Assembly: GCA_947178505.1 (NCBI GenBank)
Contig: CAMWYR010000015.1
Location: 1 to 45,992, forward strand
Direction: 5' to 3'
From: an uncultured Muribaculaceae bacterium
Lineage (GTDB): Bacteria; Bacteroidota; Bacteroidia; Bacteroidales; Muribaculaceae
DNA length: 45,992 bases
Shown: positions 33,859-42,241 of the stretch, one piece after another
How positions within the stretch are numbered: position 1 is the first letter of the stretch
How the letters are laid out: each line of letters begins with the position of its first letter
Translations under genes and position numbers: made by a program
The notes under the pieces: generated by a model
Told to the model about the DNA's origin: nothing
The model's database searches: none
Seen by the model: the letters and a program-made list of their open reading frames with translations, nothing else

Positions 33859-33890
33859 CAAATTTACACTAATAATGTGAGACTGCCAAA
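33859..33890 (-). promoter_or_regulatory. Consensus promoter of the nusB operon
   Basis: On the minus strand, TTTG (33890-33887), a 20-nt spacer, and TAAATTTG (33866-33859): an exact match to the Bacteroidetes consensus. Confidence 0.8.
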
Positions 33891-33933
33891 TCTGAGGCCA
33901 CTAATCAGCGGCCTGACTATGCGGCGGAATACG

Positions 33934-34677
33934 TCAGAGACTACGCTGACGCACCACCTCATACATCATTACTCCTGCAGCCACGGATACGTTGAGCGAA
34001 CCGATATTTCCCGCCATGGGAATGGCAACCAGTTCGTCGCACAAACGCAGCACATCGTCTGAAATTCCCACATCTTCACTTCCCATCACTATTGCCACGG
34101 GCACAGTAAGATCTACCTGCGTGTAGCCGACGGCAGCCTTCTCCGAGGCTGCCACCACTTTCACTCCACTATCCTTGAGGAAGCGTACGGCAGATACGAG
34201 GTCGCGCTCACGGCACACCGGAACATAGAAAAGACCGCCGGCGGAAGTCTTAACCGCATCAGGAGTGACCGACACGCTGTTACGCTCTGGAATTATTATA
34301 CCGTCAACACCCGCACAATCGGCAGTCCGGCCTATAGCTCCGAAATTGCGCGTATCAGTCAGGCCGTCGAGTATGATCAGAAAAGGATTCCGCCCCTCCT
34401 CAAAAAGAAGGGGAAGAAGATTATCAAGTTTATTGTATGTGACGGGGGAAATAAACGCAATCGCACCCTGATGATTCTTCATGGTGATACGGTTGAGTTT
34501 CTCCTGCGGCACACGCTGCATCAGCACGCCATACTCCTTAATCTTAGAGAATAACTCACGGGCCAGATCGCCCGATAAATCTTTTCTCACCAATACCTTA
34601 TCAATGCTCTTCCCTGATTCGACAGCCTCAATCACAGCCCGAATACCGAAGATATAGTCCTTATTGTCTGTCTTCAT
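33934..34677 (-). CDS. rlmB: 23S rRNA (guanosine-2'-O)-methyltransferase, RlmB type
   Basis: A 247-residue SPOUT methyltransferase with an N-terminal substrate-binding domain (FGIRAVIEAVESGKSIDKVLVRKD) and the knotted catalytic core: LDGLTDTRNFGAIGRTADCAGVDGIIIP, AVKTSAGGLFYVPV, IVMGSEDVGIS and IPMAGNIGSLNVSVAAGVMMYEVVRQ. RlmB methylates G2251 in the 23S P-loop; a related TrmH-type target cannot be excluded. It is the last gene of the dnaN-led cluster, 42 nt after recN. Confidence 0.93.
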   Translation of the reverse strand: MKTDNKDYIFGIRAVIEAVESGKSIDKVLVRKDLSGDLARELFSKIKEYGVLMQRVPQEKLNRITMKNHQGAIAFISPVTYNKLDNLLPLLFEEGRNPFLIILDGLTDTRNFGAIGRTADCAGVDGIIIPERNSVSVTPDAVKTSAGGLFYVPVCRERDLVSAVRFLKDSGVKVVAASEKAAVGYTQVDLTVPVAIVMGSEDVGISDDVLRLCDELVAIPMAGNIGSLNVSVAAGVMMYEVVRQRSL

Positions 34678-34719
34678 AAAATATCATTTCCGGCCCGTAC
34701 GGGGCCTATGCACTTTTCT

Positions 34720-36480
34720 TTATATCGACTCCGGCTTATTCTTAACGTGGGCTGCCCTGTTTTCAAGGAGCGCACGCGCAGCCGAAAGAGCGGCCTCCGA
34801 CACCTCGCTGCCGGAAATCATGGCGGCAAGTTCACGGATACGGTCTTCATGCGACAGTCGCTGCACATGGGTGATCGTGCGCGTCGCGCCGTCGGTCTTA
34901 TACACTTTGAAGTGATCGTCGCCCTTCGATGCCACCTGCGGCAGATGCGTAATGACAATAACCTGCATATCCTCCGCGATGCGGTGCATCATATCGCCCA
35001 TCTTATCAGCAATTTCACCTGACACTCCGGTGTCGACCTCATCGAAAATAATTGTCGGCAGATTGATATGTCCGGCCAGAATAGACTTGAGACTGAGCAT
35101 CATTCTGGCAATCTCACCACCGGAAGCGATCTCACTGACCGGCTTTGGAATGCCGTTTTTATTGAATGAGCAGAGAAACTCCACCTCGTCGCCTCCCGTG
35201 GCGGATAGCTTACGCGGTCTTACATCTACCTGAAAGTTAATATTCTGCAGACCGAGCGGGCGCGCTGTTTCGCGGAGAAGTCTGGAGAATTTATCGGCAC
35301 ATTTCCTTCGGGTCTCCGAGAGTTTCGCCGATGTTTCCTTCAGTTTCTTGGCCAGCGCGTAGGCCTCACGCTCGAGTGAGGGGAGAGAATCATCACCTAG
35401 CGTAATGCTCTCCACCTGCGCCTTCACATTGTTATAAAGATCTTCAAGTTCGTCGGCATTTCCCACGCGGAATCTCTTTACGGCCTCATAATAGAGATTC
35501 ATACGAGCGGAGAGTTTCGACAGAGTGGCCGGATCGGTATCTATCATTGAATTGAAGTCTTCCACAGTCTCGTAAAGATCCCGCACCTCCACTATGACAG
35601 CTTTCAGTCGGGAGGTGATCTGATTTTCCTTTTCGCTTTCCGTCCGGTCGGTCTCGTCGCCGGCATCAGATTTAGACGCTGGTTGTCCGATAGAGAAATC
35701 AACCTTATCAGCCAATGCGGCGGCTTCGCCGAGAATTGACTGCACACCTCTGTCGGAATCGCCCAGAATGCCGCATAGTGTCATCAGGCGCTCCTTAATA
35801 TCGTCGGCGTCAGAAAGGATCTCGAATTTGCGTTCAATTTCCTTCAGCTCGCCGCGACGTGGTTTGAGCTTTTCAAGCTGATCGAGCTGAAACCGAAGGA
35901 ACTCGAGATTTTCGGTGGCCTTAGCCATCGAAGACTTCTTTTCATCGATGCGGTGACGCACGGCCACGTAGTCATGGTAAAGTTTTGTATACTTTGCGCG
36001 CAGGGGCTTATTCTCCGCCATTGCGTCGATAATCCGGAGACGTTCGGAAGCATCATTGATCTTAGCGTTGGCCCGCTGAGAATGGATATCAATAAGACGA
36101 GGCACTATCATCGATAGTGTCTGCAACGTCACCGACGTGTCGTTTACAAATATCTTGGAGCGGCCTGAAGCCGATAGCTCACGACGGATCGTCATTTCCG
36201 ATACGCCATCGGCATCCGTAAGCCAGTCAATCCCCTTTTCCTCAAACAATGCCTGAAGTTCAGGCTCGACATCGACAAAGAGCGCTTCCACCACTGATTT
36301 AGAACCGCCGTCAGAAATCACCTTCGTATCGGCGCGCCCCCCCATCACGAGCGAGAGGGCCCCCAGCATAATCGACTTTCCGGCACCAGTCTCACCGGTG
36401 ATGATCGTAAGTCCCGGCCCGAAGTCGAGGTCAAGATATTCAATCAGTGCGTAATTGCGGATAATCAGATTTTTAAGCAT
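34720..36480 (-). CDS. recN: DNA repair protein RecN
   Basis: A 586-residue SMC-like ATPase for double-strand break repair. N-terminal head: LKNLIIRNYALIEYLDLDF and the Walker A GETGAGKSIMLGALSL. Two long coiled-coil arms span about residues 150-360, with a Glu/Lys-rich centre. The C-terminal head has the ABC signature region SGGEIARMMLSLKSIL and Walker B PTIIFDEVDTGVSGEIA. The length fits the family (about 550-590). It is embedded in the dnaN-coaBC-DUF4835-recN-rlmB cluster. Confidence 0.96.
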   Translation of the reverse strand: MLKNLIIRNYALIEYLDLDFGPGLTIITGETGAGKSIMLGALSLVMGGRADTKVISDGGSKSVVEALFVDVEPELQALFEEKGIDWLTDADGVSEMTIRRELSASGRSKIFVNDTSVTLQTLSMIVPRLIDIHSQRANAKINDASERLRIIDAMAENKPLRAKYTKLYHDYVAVRHRIDEKKSSMAKATENLEFLRFQLDQLEKLKPRRGELKEIERKFEILSDADDIKERLMTLCGILGDSDRGVQSILGEAAALADKVDFSIGQPASKSDAGDETDRTESEKENQITSRLKAVIVEVRDLYETVEDFNSMIDTDPATLSKLSARMNLYYEAVKRFRVGNADELEDLYNNVKAQVESITLGDDSLPSLEREAYALAKKLKETSAKLSETRRKCADKFSRLLRETARPLGLQNINFQVDVRPRKLSATGGDEVEFLCSFNKNGIPKPVSEIASGGEIARMMLSLKSILAGHINLPTIIFDEVDTGVSGEIADKMGDMMHRIAEDMQVIVITHLPQVASKGDDHFKVYKTDGATRTITHVQRLSHEDRIRELAAMISGSEVSEAALSAARALLENRAAHVKNKPESI

Positions 36481-36505
36481 ATTTCTTCTTATATTATGCG
36501 GGTAA

Positions 36506-37417
36506 TCAGTTTTCCGGATTCTTTATCTTGTTTAGCCGCTGAGATTCAGTGGGAAAAATCGGCTGGAGGAGATCATAAACGTCCTTTCGCTCCGTTTCAG
36601 GGGCCTTGGAATAGACGTTGACGAGTTCGTCGAGTTTGGAATCGCGGAAGATGGAGAGGGCCACCGACATCGGCGAATTGTCTGCGATTGTCTTTATTTC
36701 CTTAAGCGACTCGGTAATGACGCCTCTACCCTTATCCGGGCTCGTCACCATTTCATCGAGGCCCTTGCGATGATAGTTATAGAGGAGATTGCGGATTCCG
36801 GAAGTATTGCCGTCGGTATAGGAATTTAAGACAGCAGCGCGATTCTTCGTATCTTCGAACGTGCGCCATCCGATCTCGCCGCTCGACTGCTGCATCTGCA
36901 CTATGCTCTGCGCCTTTTCATAGAATCGCTCGCCACCGAGGGGCGAAAATGAATCAAAATCGAGAGCCAGGAAAAGGTTGGCGTAGAAGTCGAGAATGGC
37001 AGTCAGGTTATTCTCGGGCTGAGTCTCATTATAATTAAGAGGGTCGCCGTCGCTATAATTGAATTCCACGCGCGTATCCTTGAAGTTGAAGAGCGTCGTG
37101 GTGTAGGTACTGTTGTAGACAGGACGAATGAGCTGCAGCTGAAGGTCGGCCTTCACACGGTCGCCGTCATATTCCCCGATTGTAAGATAGACATTACATT
37201 CGATTTTTTCGTTGGGAGCAAACGTAGCATCAGAAAATTTAGTTTCATTCATATATGTATTGAGTTGCTCCTTAAGGCTTTCAAACACACTTCTGTTGGT
37301 GCCCTCAACCTGCTGGGAATTAACTTCCACATTTGCACGAAACTCCTGCGCCGAGACCGAGAAAGTTCCGGCAAGGAAAATTACAGCAGTAAATAGTTTC
37401 TTTATCATTGATGCCAT
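36506..37417 (-). CDS. DUF4835 family secreted protein
   Basis: A 303-residue exported protein with a signal peptide (KKLFTAVIFLAGTFSVSAQ, cleavage after about residue 23). The mature part is typical of DUF4835: EFRANVEVNSQQVEGTNRSVFESLKEQLNTYMNETKF, IECNVYLTIGEYDGDRVKADLQLQLIRPVYNSTYTTTLFNF and ILDFYANLFLALDFDSFSPLGG. It belongs to a Bacteroidetes family usually found between recN and coaBC. From memory, some databases name this family PorD and connect it with type IX secretion; I cannot confirm that here, and no other T9SS gene lies in the window. Confidence 0.85.
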   Translation of the reverse strand: MASMIKKLFTAVIFLAGTFSVSAQEFRANVEVNSQQVEGTNRSVFESLKEQLNTYMNETKFSDATFAPNEKIECNVYLTIGEYDGDRVKADLQLQLIRPVYNSTYTTTLFNFKDTRVEFNYSDGDPLNYNETQPENNLTAILDFYANLFLALDFDSFSPLGGERFYEKAQSIVQMQQSSGEIGWRTFEDTKNRAAVLNSYTDGNTSGIRNLLYNYHRKGLDEMVTSPDKGRGVITESLKEIKTIADNSPMSVALSIFRDSKLDELVNVYSKAPETERKDVYDLLQPIFPTESQRLNKIKNPEN

Positions 37418-37469
37418 CAGATCGTTCTCAATTAAAATAACATATCTGTCTACGTCATACCAACCGGCT

Positions 37470-38708
37470 TCAGTTATCAGCCGGCTTTCCGCATATCGCA
37501 GCGCATACGGCCTCAGCGATATCCTCAGCCACCTCCTTCTTGCTCTTTAACGGGAAGGAGACAACAGCATCTTCGGTGATGAGCGTGATCTTATTGGTAG
37601 CGGTACGGAAACCTGCACCGGGGTCGCGTAAAGAATTGAGCACCACCATATCAAGATTCTTACGTTCGAGTTTTGAAGCGGCATTCTCAAGTTCATGATC
37701 CGTTTCGAGGGCGAATCCTACAAGGAACTGTCTCGGGGTTTTCCTGCTTCCGCAGTCGCGTGCAATATCGGGATTCTTAACAAGATGAATCACCGGAACC
37801 TCATCTTTTTCGCGCTTAATCTTAGAGCTGAACGATTCGGAGGGTCGGTAGTCAGCGACAGCTGCTGTAAACACGGCAATTGAGGCATCATCAAAGGCCT
37901 TGAGCGCGGCATGGTGCATTTCAAGAGCGGACTCCACATCAATGCGCCGGATGTTACCTTCTGGGGTTGGAAGACTTACCGGGCCGGCAACGAGCGTGAC
38001 CTCAGCACCGCGACGGGCGAACGCCGCAGCAATTTCAAATCCCATTTTCCCACTCGAAGAATTCCCGATATAGCGCACCGGATCAATTTTCTCATGCGTA
38101 GGCCCTGCGGTGATAAGCACTTTTTTGCCCTTCAAAGATTCACTGCGTAAGTTGCTGAGACTTTCCCGTTGGAAGAATGCCTCCACTGCCTTCAGGATAT
38201 TCTCGGGCTCTTCCATACGGCCTTTCCCCACAAGATGAGAAGCGAGTTCGCCGGCCCCGGGATATATCACCTCCACTCCATCGGATTCGAGGGTGAGGAT
38301 ATTCCTCTGAGTCGACGGATGAGCCCACATATCTAGATCCATCGCGGGAGCGATCATAACATGTTCCTTGGCAGATAGATATGTCGTCACAAGCATGTTG
38401 TCGGCCACTCCTGTAGCCATTTTAGCAATGGTCGAAGCAGTGGCCGGAGCTATAATCATAAGATCCGCCCACATTCCCATATCGACGTGACTGTGCCATT
38501 CGCCGGTGTTGGCTGTGAAAAATTCACTCACCACCGGTTTGCCACTCAGGGCCGACATCGTAACGGGAGTTATGAATTCCTTTGCCGCCGGGGTCATGAC
38601 TACCTGCACCTCCGCGCCTGCCTTAATAAGAAGACGCAGAAGCATCGCCGACTTGTAGGCAGCAATACCGCCGGTAATTCCCAATACTATATGTTTTCCT
38701 TTTAACAT
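37470..38708 (-). CDS. coaBC: Bifunctional phosphopantothenoylcysteine decarboxylase / phosphopantothenate-cysteine ligase
   Basis: A 412-residue two-domain enzyme of CoA synthesis. Residues 1-190 are the flavoprotein decarboxylase: VLGITGGIAAYKSAMLLRLL, SHVDMGMWADLMIIAPATASTIAKMATG with the catalytic His, and APAMDLDMW where the E. coli form has Asn instead of the first Asp. GELASHLVGKGRMEEP has Ser where E. coli has the catalytic Cys158. Residues 195-412 are the ligase: ITAGPTHEKIDPVRYIGNSSSGKMG and SSKIKREKDE. The substitutions may be normal for this phylum. coaE, a later step, is encoded at 30.4-31.1 kb. Confidence 0.94.
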   Translation of the reverse strand: MLKGKHIVLGITGGIAAYKSAMLLRLLIKAGAEVQVVMTPAAKEFITPVTMSALSGKPVVSEFFTANTGEWHSHVDMGMWADLMIIAPATASTIAKMATGVADNMLVTTYLSAKEHVMIAPAMDLDMWAHPSTQRNILTLESDGVEVIYPGAGELASHLVGKGRMEEPENILKAVEAFFQRESLSNLRSESLKGKKVLITAGPTHEKIDPVRYIGNSSSGKMGFEIAAAFARRGAEVTLVAGPVSLPTPEGNIRRIDVESALEMHHAALKAFDDASIAVFTAAVADYRPSESFSSKIKREKDEVPVIHLVKNPDIARDCGSRKTPRQFLVGFALETDHELENAASKLERKNLDMVVLNSLRDPGAGFRTATNKITLITEDAVVSFPLKSKKEVAEDIAEAVCAAICGKPADN

Positions 38709-38785
38709 ATCCGTTTTATTGACTGCATCCGGTTCACGGAATTTCTATCGCGGGGCAACCATAAATATCCGTAGCCGGCTTATTA

Positions 38786-39586
38786 TTATTCCGGGTTCTT
38801 TGGATGTGTTGAGTGAGATTTCGGAGGCCACACCTCAAAATAAAGAACGCTGAGCACGTCTTTCGTATTTTTAGGGAAGTCGCCCTGCATCACCCAACTG
38901 TAGAACGAGCGCTCCTTTCGGAACACATCCTTAACTTTCTTTCCTTTATGCTTGCCGAAATTAAAGACCGGTTCGTTGTTATCATCAAGCACGACTCTTG
39001 CAGCCAGATCAAGGCCGCGGCCGGAGCGTGAGAATTCAGCGAGCTCCGCAACATCGTTCTTCAAGTCGGGATAACGGTCGAGCTGAGCCTGCAGCACTTC
39101 GTAAGTGGCGCGTGTATCGGCATCCGCCGAGTGGGCTCCGGTCAGTTCCTTACCGCAATAAAACCTGTAAGCGGCCACCAGCGTGCGCTGCTCCATCTTG
39201 TGGAAGATATTCTGCACGTCAACAAAATTTCGGCCTGCCACCGCGAACTTCCGTCCGATTCTGCCAAATTCCTCGATGAGCAGAGGAACATCAAATTTAT
39301 TACTGTTATATCCGGCGATATCGGAATCATTGAACACGGATTCAAGCATATCCGCCACTTCAGCAAAGCGGGGAGCATCGGCTACATCTTCATCCGTGAT
39401 ATGATGTATGGCCGTGCTTTCCGCAGGAATAGGCATCCCGGGATTAATCAGCAGTGTATCTGTAGTCTCGTGACCGTCAGGGAACACCTTTATATAACTC
39501 AGCTGAACGATACGGTCGTGAGTCACACTGGTGCCTGTGGTCTCGAGATCAAAAAATACCAGCGGGCGAATGAGATTCAGTTTCAT
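38786..39586 (-). CDS. DnaQ-like 3'-5' exonuclease
   Basis: A 266-residue DEDDh exonuclease. Motif Exo I is VFFDLETTGTSVTHDRIVQLSYI, Exo II is IAGYNSNKFDVPLLIEEF, and Exo III is GAHSADADTRATYEVL with the His-x4-Asp pattern. The C-terminal approximately 60 residues (FNFGKHKGKKVKDV...YSWVMQGDFP) form the small extra domain often fused to such exonucleases in Bacteroidetes. It overlaps the dnaN stop by 4 nt (ATGA), so it is translationally coupled with the sliding clamp. This suggests a role in proofreading or repair at the fork. Confidence 0.92.
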   Translation of the reverse strand: MKLNLIRPLVFFDLETTGTSVTHDRIVQLSYIKVFPDGHETTDTLLINPGMPIPAESTAIHHITDEDVADAPRFAEVADMLESVFNDSDIAGYNSNKFDVPLLIEEFGRIGRKFAVAGRNFVDVQNIFHKMEQRTLVAAYRFYCGKELTGAHSADADTRATYEVLQAQLDRYPDLKNDVAELAEFSRSGRGLDLAARVVLDDNNEPVFNFGKHKGKKVKDVFRKERSFYSWVMQGDFPKNTKDVLSVLYFEVWPPKSHSTHPKNPE

Positions 39587-40704
39587 ATTACTTGCATTGG
39601 CATCTCGATGGTAATAAGCGATTCTCCGGCGGTCGGTTCGAGAGCGGAGTAGATGCCCGGACGCGCAGGATCGGAAAGCGCAAGCTTGATTGACTCACAT
39701 TCGATATTGGAAATAATCTCAAGCATGAAGACGCCGTTGAATCCTATCACCATGTCATTACCGCTATACTCGCAAATCACCTTTTCCTCAGCCGACGTGC
39801 CATACTCATAGTCGCGGGCGGTAAGGATCACTTCATCGGCGCGAAGCTGGAGTACGACCAGATTAGACGACTTGGGCGCAAAAAGATTCACACGACGGAG
39901 AGAGTTGATAAGTGAGTTGCGGTCGGCCACGAGCACAAACGGATTGTTGGTCGGGATAACACGGTTGTAAGGCGGGTAGTTACCGTTTACAAACACAGAA
40001 TAAAGATAGAAGTCGCCGAACTCAAAGAGACCGCCCTTTGCATCGAAAGTGATCTGGATATCCGCTTCATCCTTCGAGAGAAGCGCCTTGAGGATTCCGG
40101 CAGTCTTAGCCGGGAGGATAAATGCGGCAACCATTTCAGGGGCCTTCTCCTCGTTGACATATTTCACGAGTTTGTGCGTGTCTGTAGCGACAAACGTGAC
40201 ATCCTTTTCATGGATATCCCAGTAGATACCCGACATCTGCGGGCGTGCAGTATCAGGGCTGACGGCATAAAGCGTATTATTGATACCCTTGAGCACCATA
40301 CCGGCCGGAAGCGTAAGCTTCTTCCGGTCTTCCGCCAGTTCGCGCTGAGCGGGATAATCAGCGGAGTTTACGCCCATAAAATTGAAATGACCGTTCAAGA
40401 AACGGAGGTCAATTTCGAGGGTCTCATCGTTGATATCGAAAGCCAGAGGCTGGTTGGCAATCTCCTTAGTTATTTCAAGAAGGCGTTTCGCGGGGACTGC
40501 AATCGCGCCCTGGCCCTCAACCTCCATGATAGGCACGAAAGCAGTGAGGGTGTTCTCTGAATCACTACCGGTGATGCTGAGGCGGTCGCCCTCAATGCGG
40601 AGGAGGAAATTGTCAAAAATCCTGTTAGTATTCTTGGCGTTAATCACCTTGCTGACAGCCTGCAGCTGCTGCTGGAACTCCTTGCCATCTACATTAAATT
40701 TCAT
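39583..40704 (-). CDS. dnaN: DNA polymerase III beta subunit (sliding clamp)
   Basis: A 373-residue clamp from the ATG at 40704 (MKFNVDGKEFQQQLQAVSKVINAKNT), the usual length. Features: ISGSDSENTLTAFVP, IAVPAKRLLEITKEI, INNTLYAVSPDTARPQMSGIYWD, FVATDTHKLVKY, VMEIISN-like LEIISNIECESIKLALSDPARPGIY, and the extreme C-terminal IEMPMQV. The frame opens earlier (40773), but that point coincides with the inferred transcription start, so 40704 is preferred. It leads the cluster dnaN-exonuclease-coaBC-DUF4835-recN-rlmB. Confidence 0.97.
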   Translation of the reverse strand: MKFNVDGKEFQQQLQAVSKVINAKNTNRIFDNFLLRIEGDRLSITGSDSENTLTAFVPIMEVEGQGAIAVPAKRLLEITKEIANQPLAFDINDETLEIDLRFLNGHFNFMGVNSADYPAQRELAEDRKKLTLPAGMVLKGINNTLYAVSPDTARPQMSGIYWDIHEKDVTFVATDTHKLVKYVNEEKAPEMVAAFILPAKTAGILKALLSKDEADIQITFDAKGGLFEFGDFYLYSVFVNGNYPPYNRVIPTNNPFVLVADRNSLINSLRRVNLFAPKSSNLVVLQLRADEVILTARDYEYGTSAEEKVICEYSGNDMVIGFNGVFMLEIISNIECESIKLALSDPARPGIYSALEPTAGESLITIEMPMQVI

Positions 40705-40740
40705 ATTGTATGTTATTATTTCATTATTAACAGAAATAGA

Positions 40741-40771
40741 GGGCAGTAAGGGCAGTGAACGCCCTTTGCCC
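40741..40771 (-). promoter_or_regulatory. Hairpin at the 5' end of the dnaN leader
   Basis: The stem pairs 40741-40745 with 40767-40771 and 40748-40753 with 40761-40766. It has a 2-nt bulge (40746-40747) and a 7-nt loop, giving 11 base pairs. The inferred transcript starts at about 40772, so this hairpin forms the very 5' end of the dnaN mRNA. A stabilising or regulatory role is inferred. Confidence 0.55.
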
Positions 40772-40777
40772 AATTTG

Positions 40778-40808
40778 CAAATATAATTAAAATCTACCGA
40801 AAATCAAA
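40778..40808 (-). promoter_or_regulatory. Consensus promoter of dnaN
   Basis: On the minus strand, TTTG (40808-40805), a 19-nt spacer, and TATATTTG (40785-40778): an exact match to the Bacteroidetes consensus. Confidence 0.8.
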
Positions 40809-40817
40809 ACAAAAGAA

Positions 40818-40851
40818 CCGGGATGCAATCGAAAATTCGAAAGCATCCCGG
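40818..40851 (-). terminator. Terminator of the rpsF-rpsR-rplI operon
   Basis: A 9-bp stem (CCGGGATGC / GCATCCCGG) with an inner TCGA/TCGA pair, then TTCTTTTGTTTTG on the minus strand. It lies 53 nt past the rplI stop and just upstream of the dnaN promoter. Confidence 0.8.
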
Positions 40852-40903
40852 CAATGCGTAGAGCAAATAGGGAAACAAACGTCCCTACGAGATTAATTCG
40901 GAA

Positions 40904-41353
40904 TTAGTTTTCCTCTTCAGCCACAACATCGATTTCGATGTCGGCAGACACATCGCGGAGGAAACGAACGATGGCAGTATAGTGGCCAAGGTTCTTGATA
41001 GTTTCCAGTTCGATGATCTTGCGGTCAACCTCATGGCCGGCCTTAGCGAGCTCCTCAGCAACCTTAGCAGCGTTAACGGAGCCATAGATAGCGCCGTTGG
41101 CAGCAGCCTTGGCAGTGATGGTGAGAGCTACGCCTTCGAGAGCCTTGGCGGCAGCCTCAGCATCATCATGAATCTTCTGGATCTTGTGAGCACGCTGTTT
41201 CTGATCTTCAGCGAGGCGCTTGAGAGCGGCGTCAGAAGCGATGATAGCCATGCCCTGGGGAATGAGGTAGTTGCGGCCATAACCACTCTTCACCTCTACG
41301 ATATCATCCTTGTAGCCTAAGCTGGGGATGTTTTCCTTAAGAATTACTTTCAT
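40904..41353 (-). CDS. rplI: 50S ribosomal protein L9
   Basis: A 149-residue L9: N-terminal MKVILKENIPSLGYKDDIVEVKSGYGRNYLIPQGMAIIAS, then the long connecting helix (about 50-85, Ala/Lys/Gln-rich), and the C-terminal domain ending EIDVVAEEEN. The length matches the family. It lies 20 nt after rpsR in the S6-S18-L9 operon. Confidence 0.98.
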   Translation of the reverse strand: MKVILKENIPSLGYKDDIVEVKSGYGRNYLIPQGMAIIASDAALKRLAEDQKQRAHKIQKIHDDAEAAAKALEGVALTITAKAAANGAIYGSVNAAKVAEELAKAGHEVDRKIIELETIKNLGHYTAIVRFLRDVSADIEIDVVAEEEN

Positions 41354-41373
41354 TGTGTTTCGATTTAGAGTGA

Positions 41374-41640
41374 TTATTTCATAAGGTCGGTCACGTAGGG
41401 CAGGAGGGCAAGGTGACGGGCACGCTTAACAGCCTGAGCCACACGACGCTGGAACTTGAGAGAAGTGCCGGTGATACGGCGGGGAAGAATCTTACCCTGC
41501 TCGTTGAGGAACTTCTTGAGGAATTCAGGATCCTTATAATCGATATACTTGATACCGCTGCGCTTGAAGCGGCAGTATTTCTTCTTCTTGGTGTCTACCG
41601 TAAGGGGAGTAAGATAACGGATTTCGTTGTTGGCTGCCAT
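41374..41640 (-). CDS. rpsR: 30S ribosomal protein S18
   Basis: An 88-residue S18 with the family core [62 protein letters not shown]. It partners S6 in the ribosome. It lies 2 nt after rpsF, so the two should be translated together. Confidence 0.98.
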   Translation of the reverse strand: MAANNEIRYLTPLTVDTKKKKYCRFKRSGIKYIDYKDPEFLKKFLNEQGKILPRRITGTSLKFQRRVAQAVKRARHLALLPYVTDLMK

Positions 41641-41642
41641 GA

Positions 41643-42032
41643 TTATGCCTCCTTTGCTTCTGTGGCTTCGGCATGAGCCTCAGCGGGTTGAACCTGGGGT
41701 TTCTCTGATCTCAGTTTGCGGCGCTTTTCAGCATATTCTGCCGCATACTTATCGAGGCGGAAAGTGAGGAAGCGGATCACGCGCTCATCGCGACGGAATG
41801 CTGTCTCAAGTTTCTTTACGATTGTGGGCTCAGCCTCGAATTCGAACAGGGTGTAGAAACCTGTCGATTTCTTCTGGATGGGATATGCAAGCTTGCGAAG
41901 GCCCCAGAGCTCCTCATTTACGAGCGTAGCGCCATTCTCCTTGAGCACATCCTTGAATTTTTCTACCGCTTCCTTCATCTGGTCGTCAGACAAAACGGGA
42001 GTCAAAATGAAAACGGTTTCGTAACGATTCAT
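41643..42032 (-). CDS. rpsF: 30S ribosomal protein S6
   Basis: A 129-residue S6: [54 protein letters not shown] and [17 protein letters not shown], followed by a charged Ala/Glu-rich tail. It is the first gene of the operon and is preceded by a leader hairpin that may be the S6:S18 autoregulatory site. Confidence 0.98.
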   Translation of the reverse strand: MNRYETVFILTPVLSDDQMKEAVEKFKDVLKENGATLVNEELWGLRKLAYPIQKKSTGFYTLFEFEAEPTIVKKLETAFRRDERVIRFLTFRLDKYAAEYAEKRRKLRSEKPQVQPAEAHAEATEAKEA

Positions 42033-42066
42033 AAGTTGAATGTGTTTTGTTTTGGTTTATTTTTTG

Positions 42067-42098
42067 AGCCGGATTCCGAATGATCGGCAATTCCGGCT
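42067..42098 (-). promoter_or_regulatory. Leader hairpin, candidate S6:S18 binding site
   Basis: On the minus strand, AGCCGGA (42098-42092) pairs with TCCGGCT (42073-42067). A second stem, CCGA/TCGG with loop TCAT, forms inside, with an internal loop between. It is located in the 5' leader of rpsF. Autoregulation of rpsF operons by the S6:S18 complex through a leader hairpin is known in several bacteria. The assignment here is from position and the CCG-containing loop only. Confidence 0.5.
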
Positions 42099-42109
42099 TT
42101 TTGCGGTTG

Positions 42110-42141
42110 CAAAGTTAATACTTTTTTCCGACTTATGCAAC
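42110..42141 (-). promoter_or_regulatory. Promoter of the rpsF-rpsR-rplI operon
   Basis: On the minus strand, GTTG (42141-42138), a 20-nt spacer, and a perfect TAACTTTG -7 box (42117-42110). The start near 42104 gives a leader of about 72 nt containing the hairpin at 42067-42098. Confidence 0.65.
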
Positions 42142-42158
42142 TTTTCCGGTTCCCGACG

Positions 42159-42188
42159 CTTTACTTTTAGCAATATTTATTATATTTG
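42159..42188 (+). promoter_or_regulatory. Promoter of the TPR/HTH regulator gene
   Basis: A perfect -7 box TATATTTG at 42181-42188 with a weak -33 (CTTT at 42159-42162, 18-nt spacer). The start near 42194 gives a leader of about 48 nt. Confidence 0.55.
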
Positions 42189-42241
42189 CGAGCCAATCCG
42201 GAACGGCGGTACCGCCGGCATCCTTAAATCTATAATCTGGA

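Noticed and set aside
38689..38710. Inverted repeat ATATGTT-N8-AACATAT over the coaBC start
   Set aside because: It lies within the coding sequence for the conserved MLKGKHI. The spacing differs from the other palindromes, so it is probably a product of the codons.
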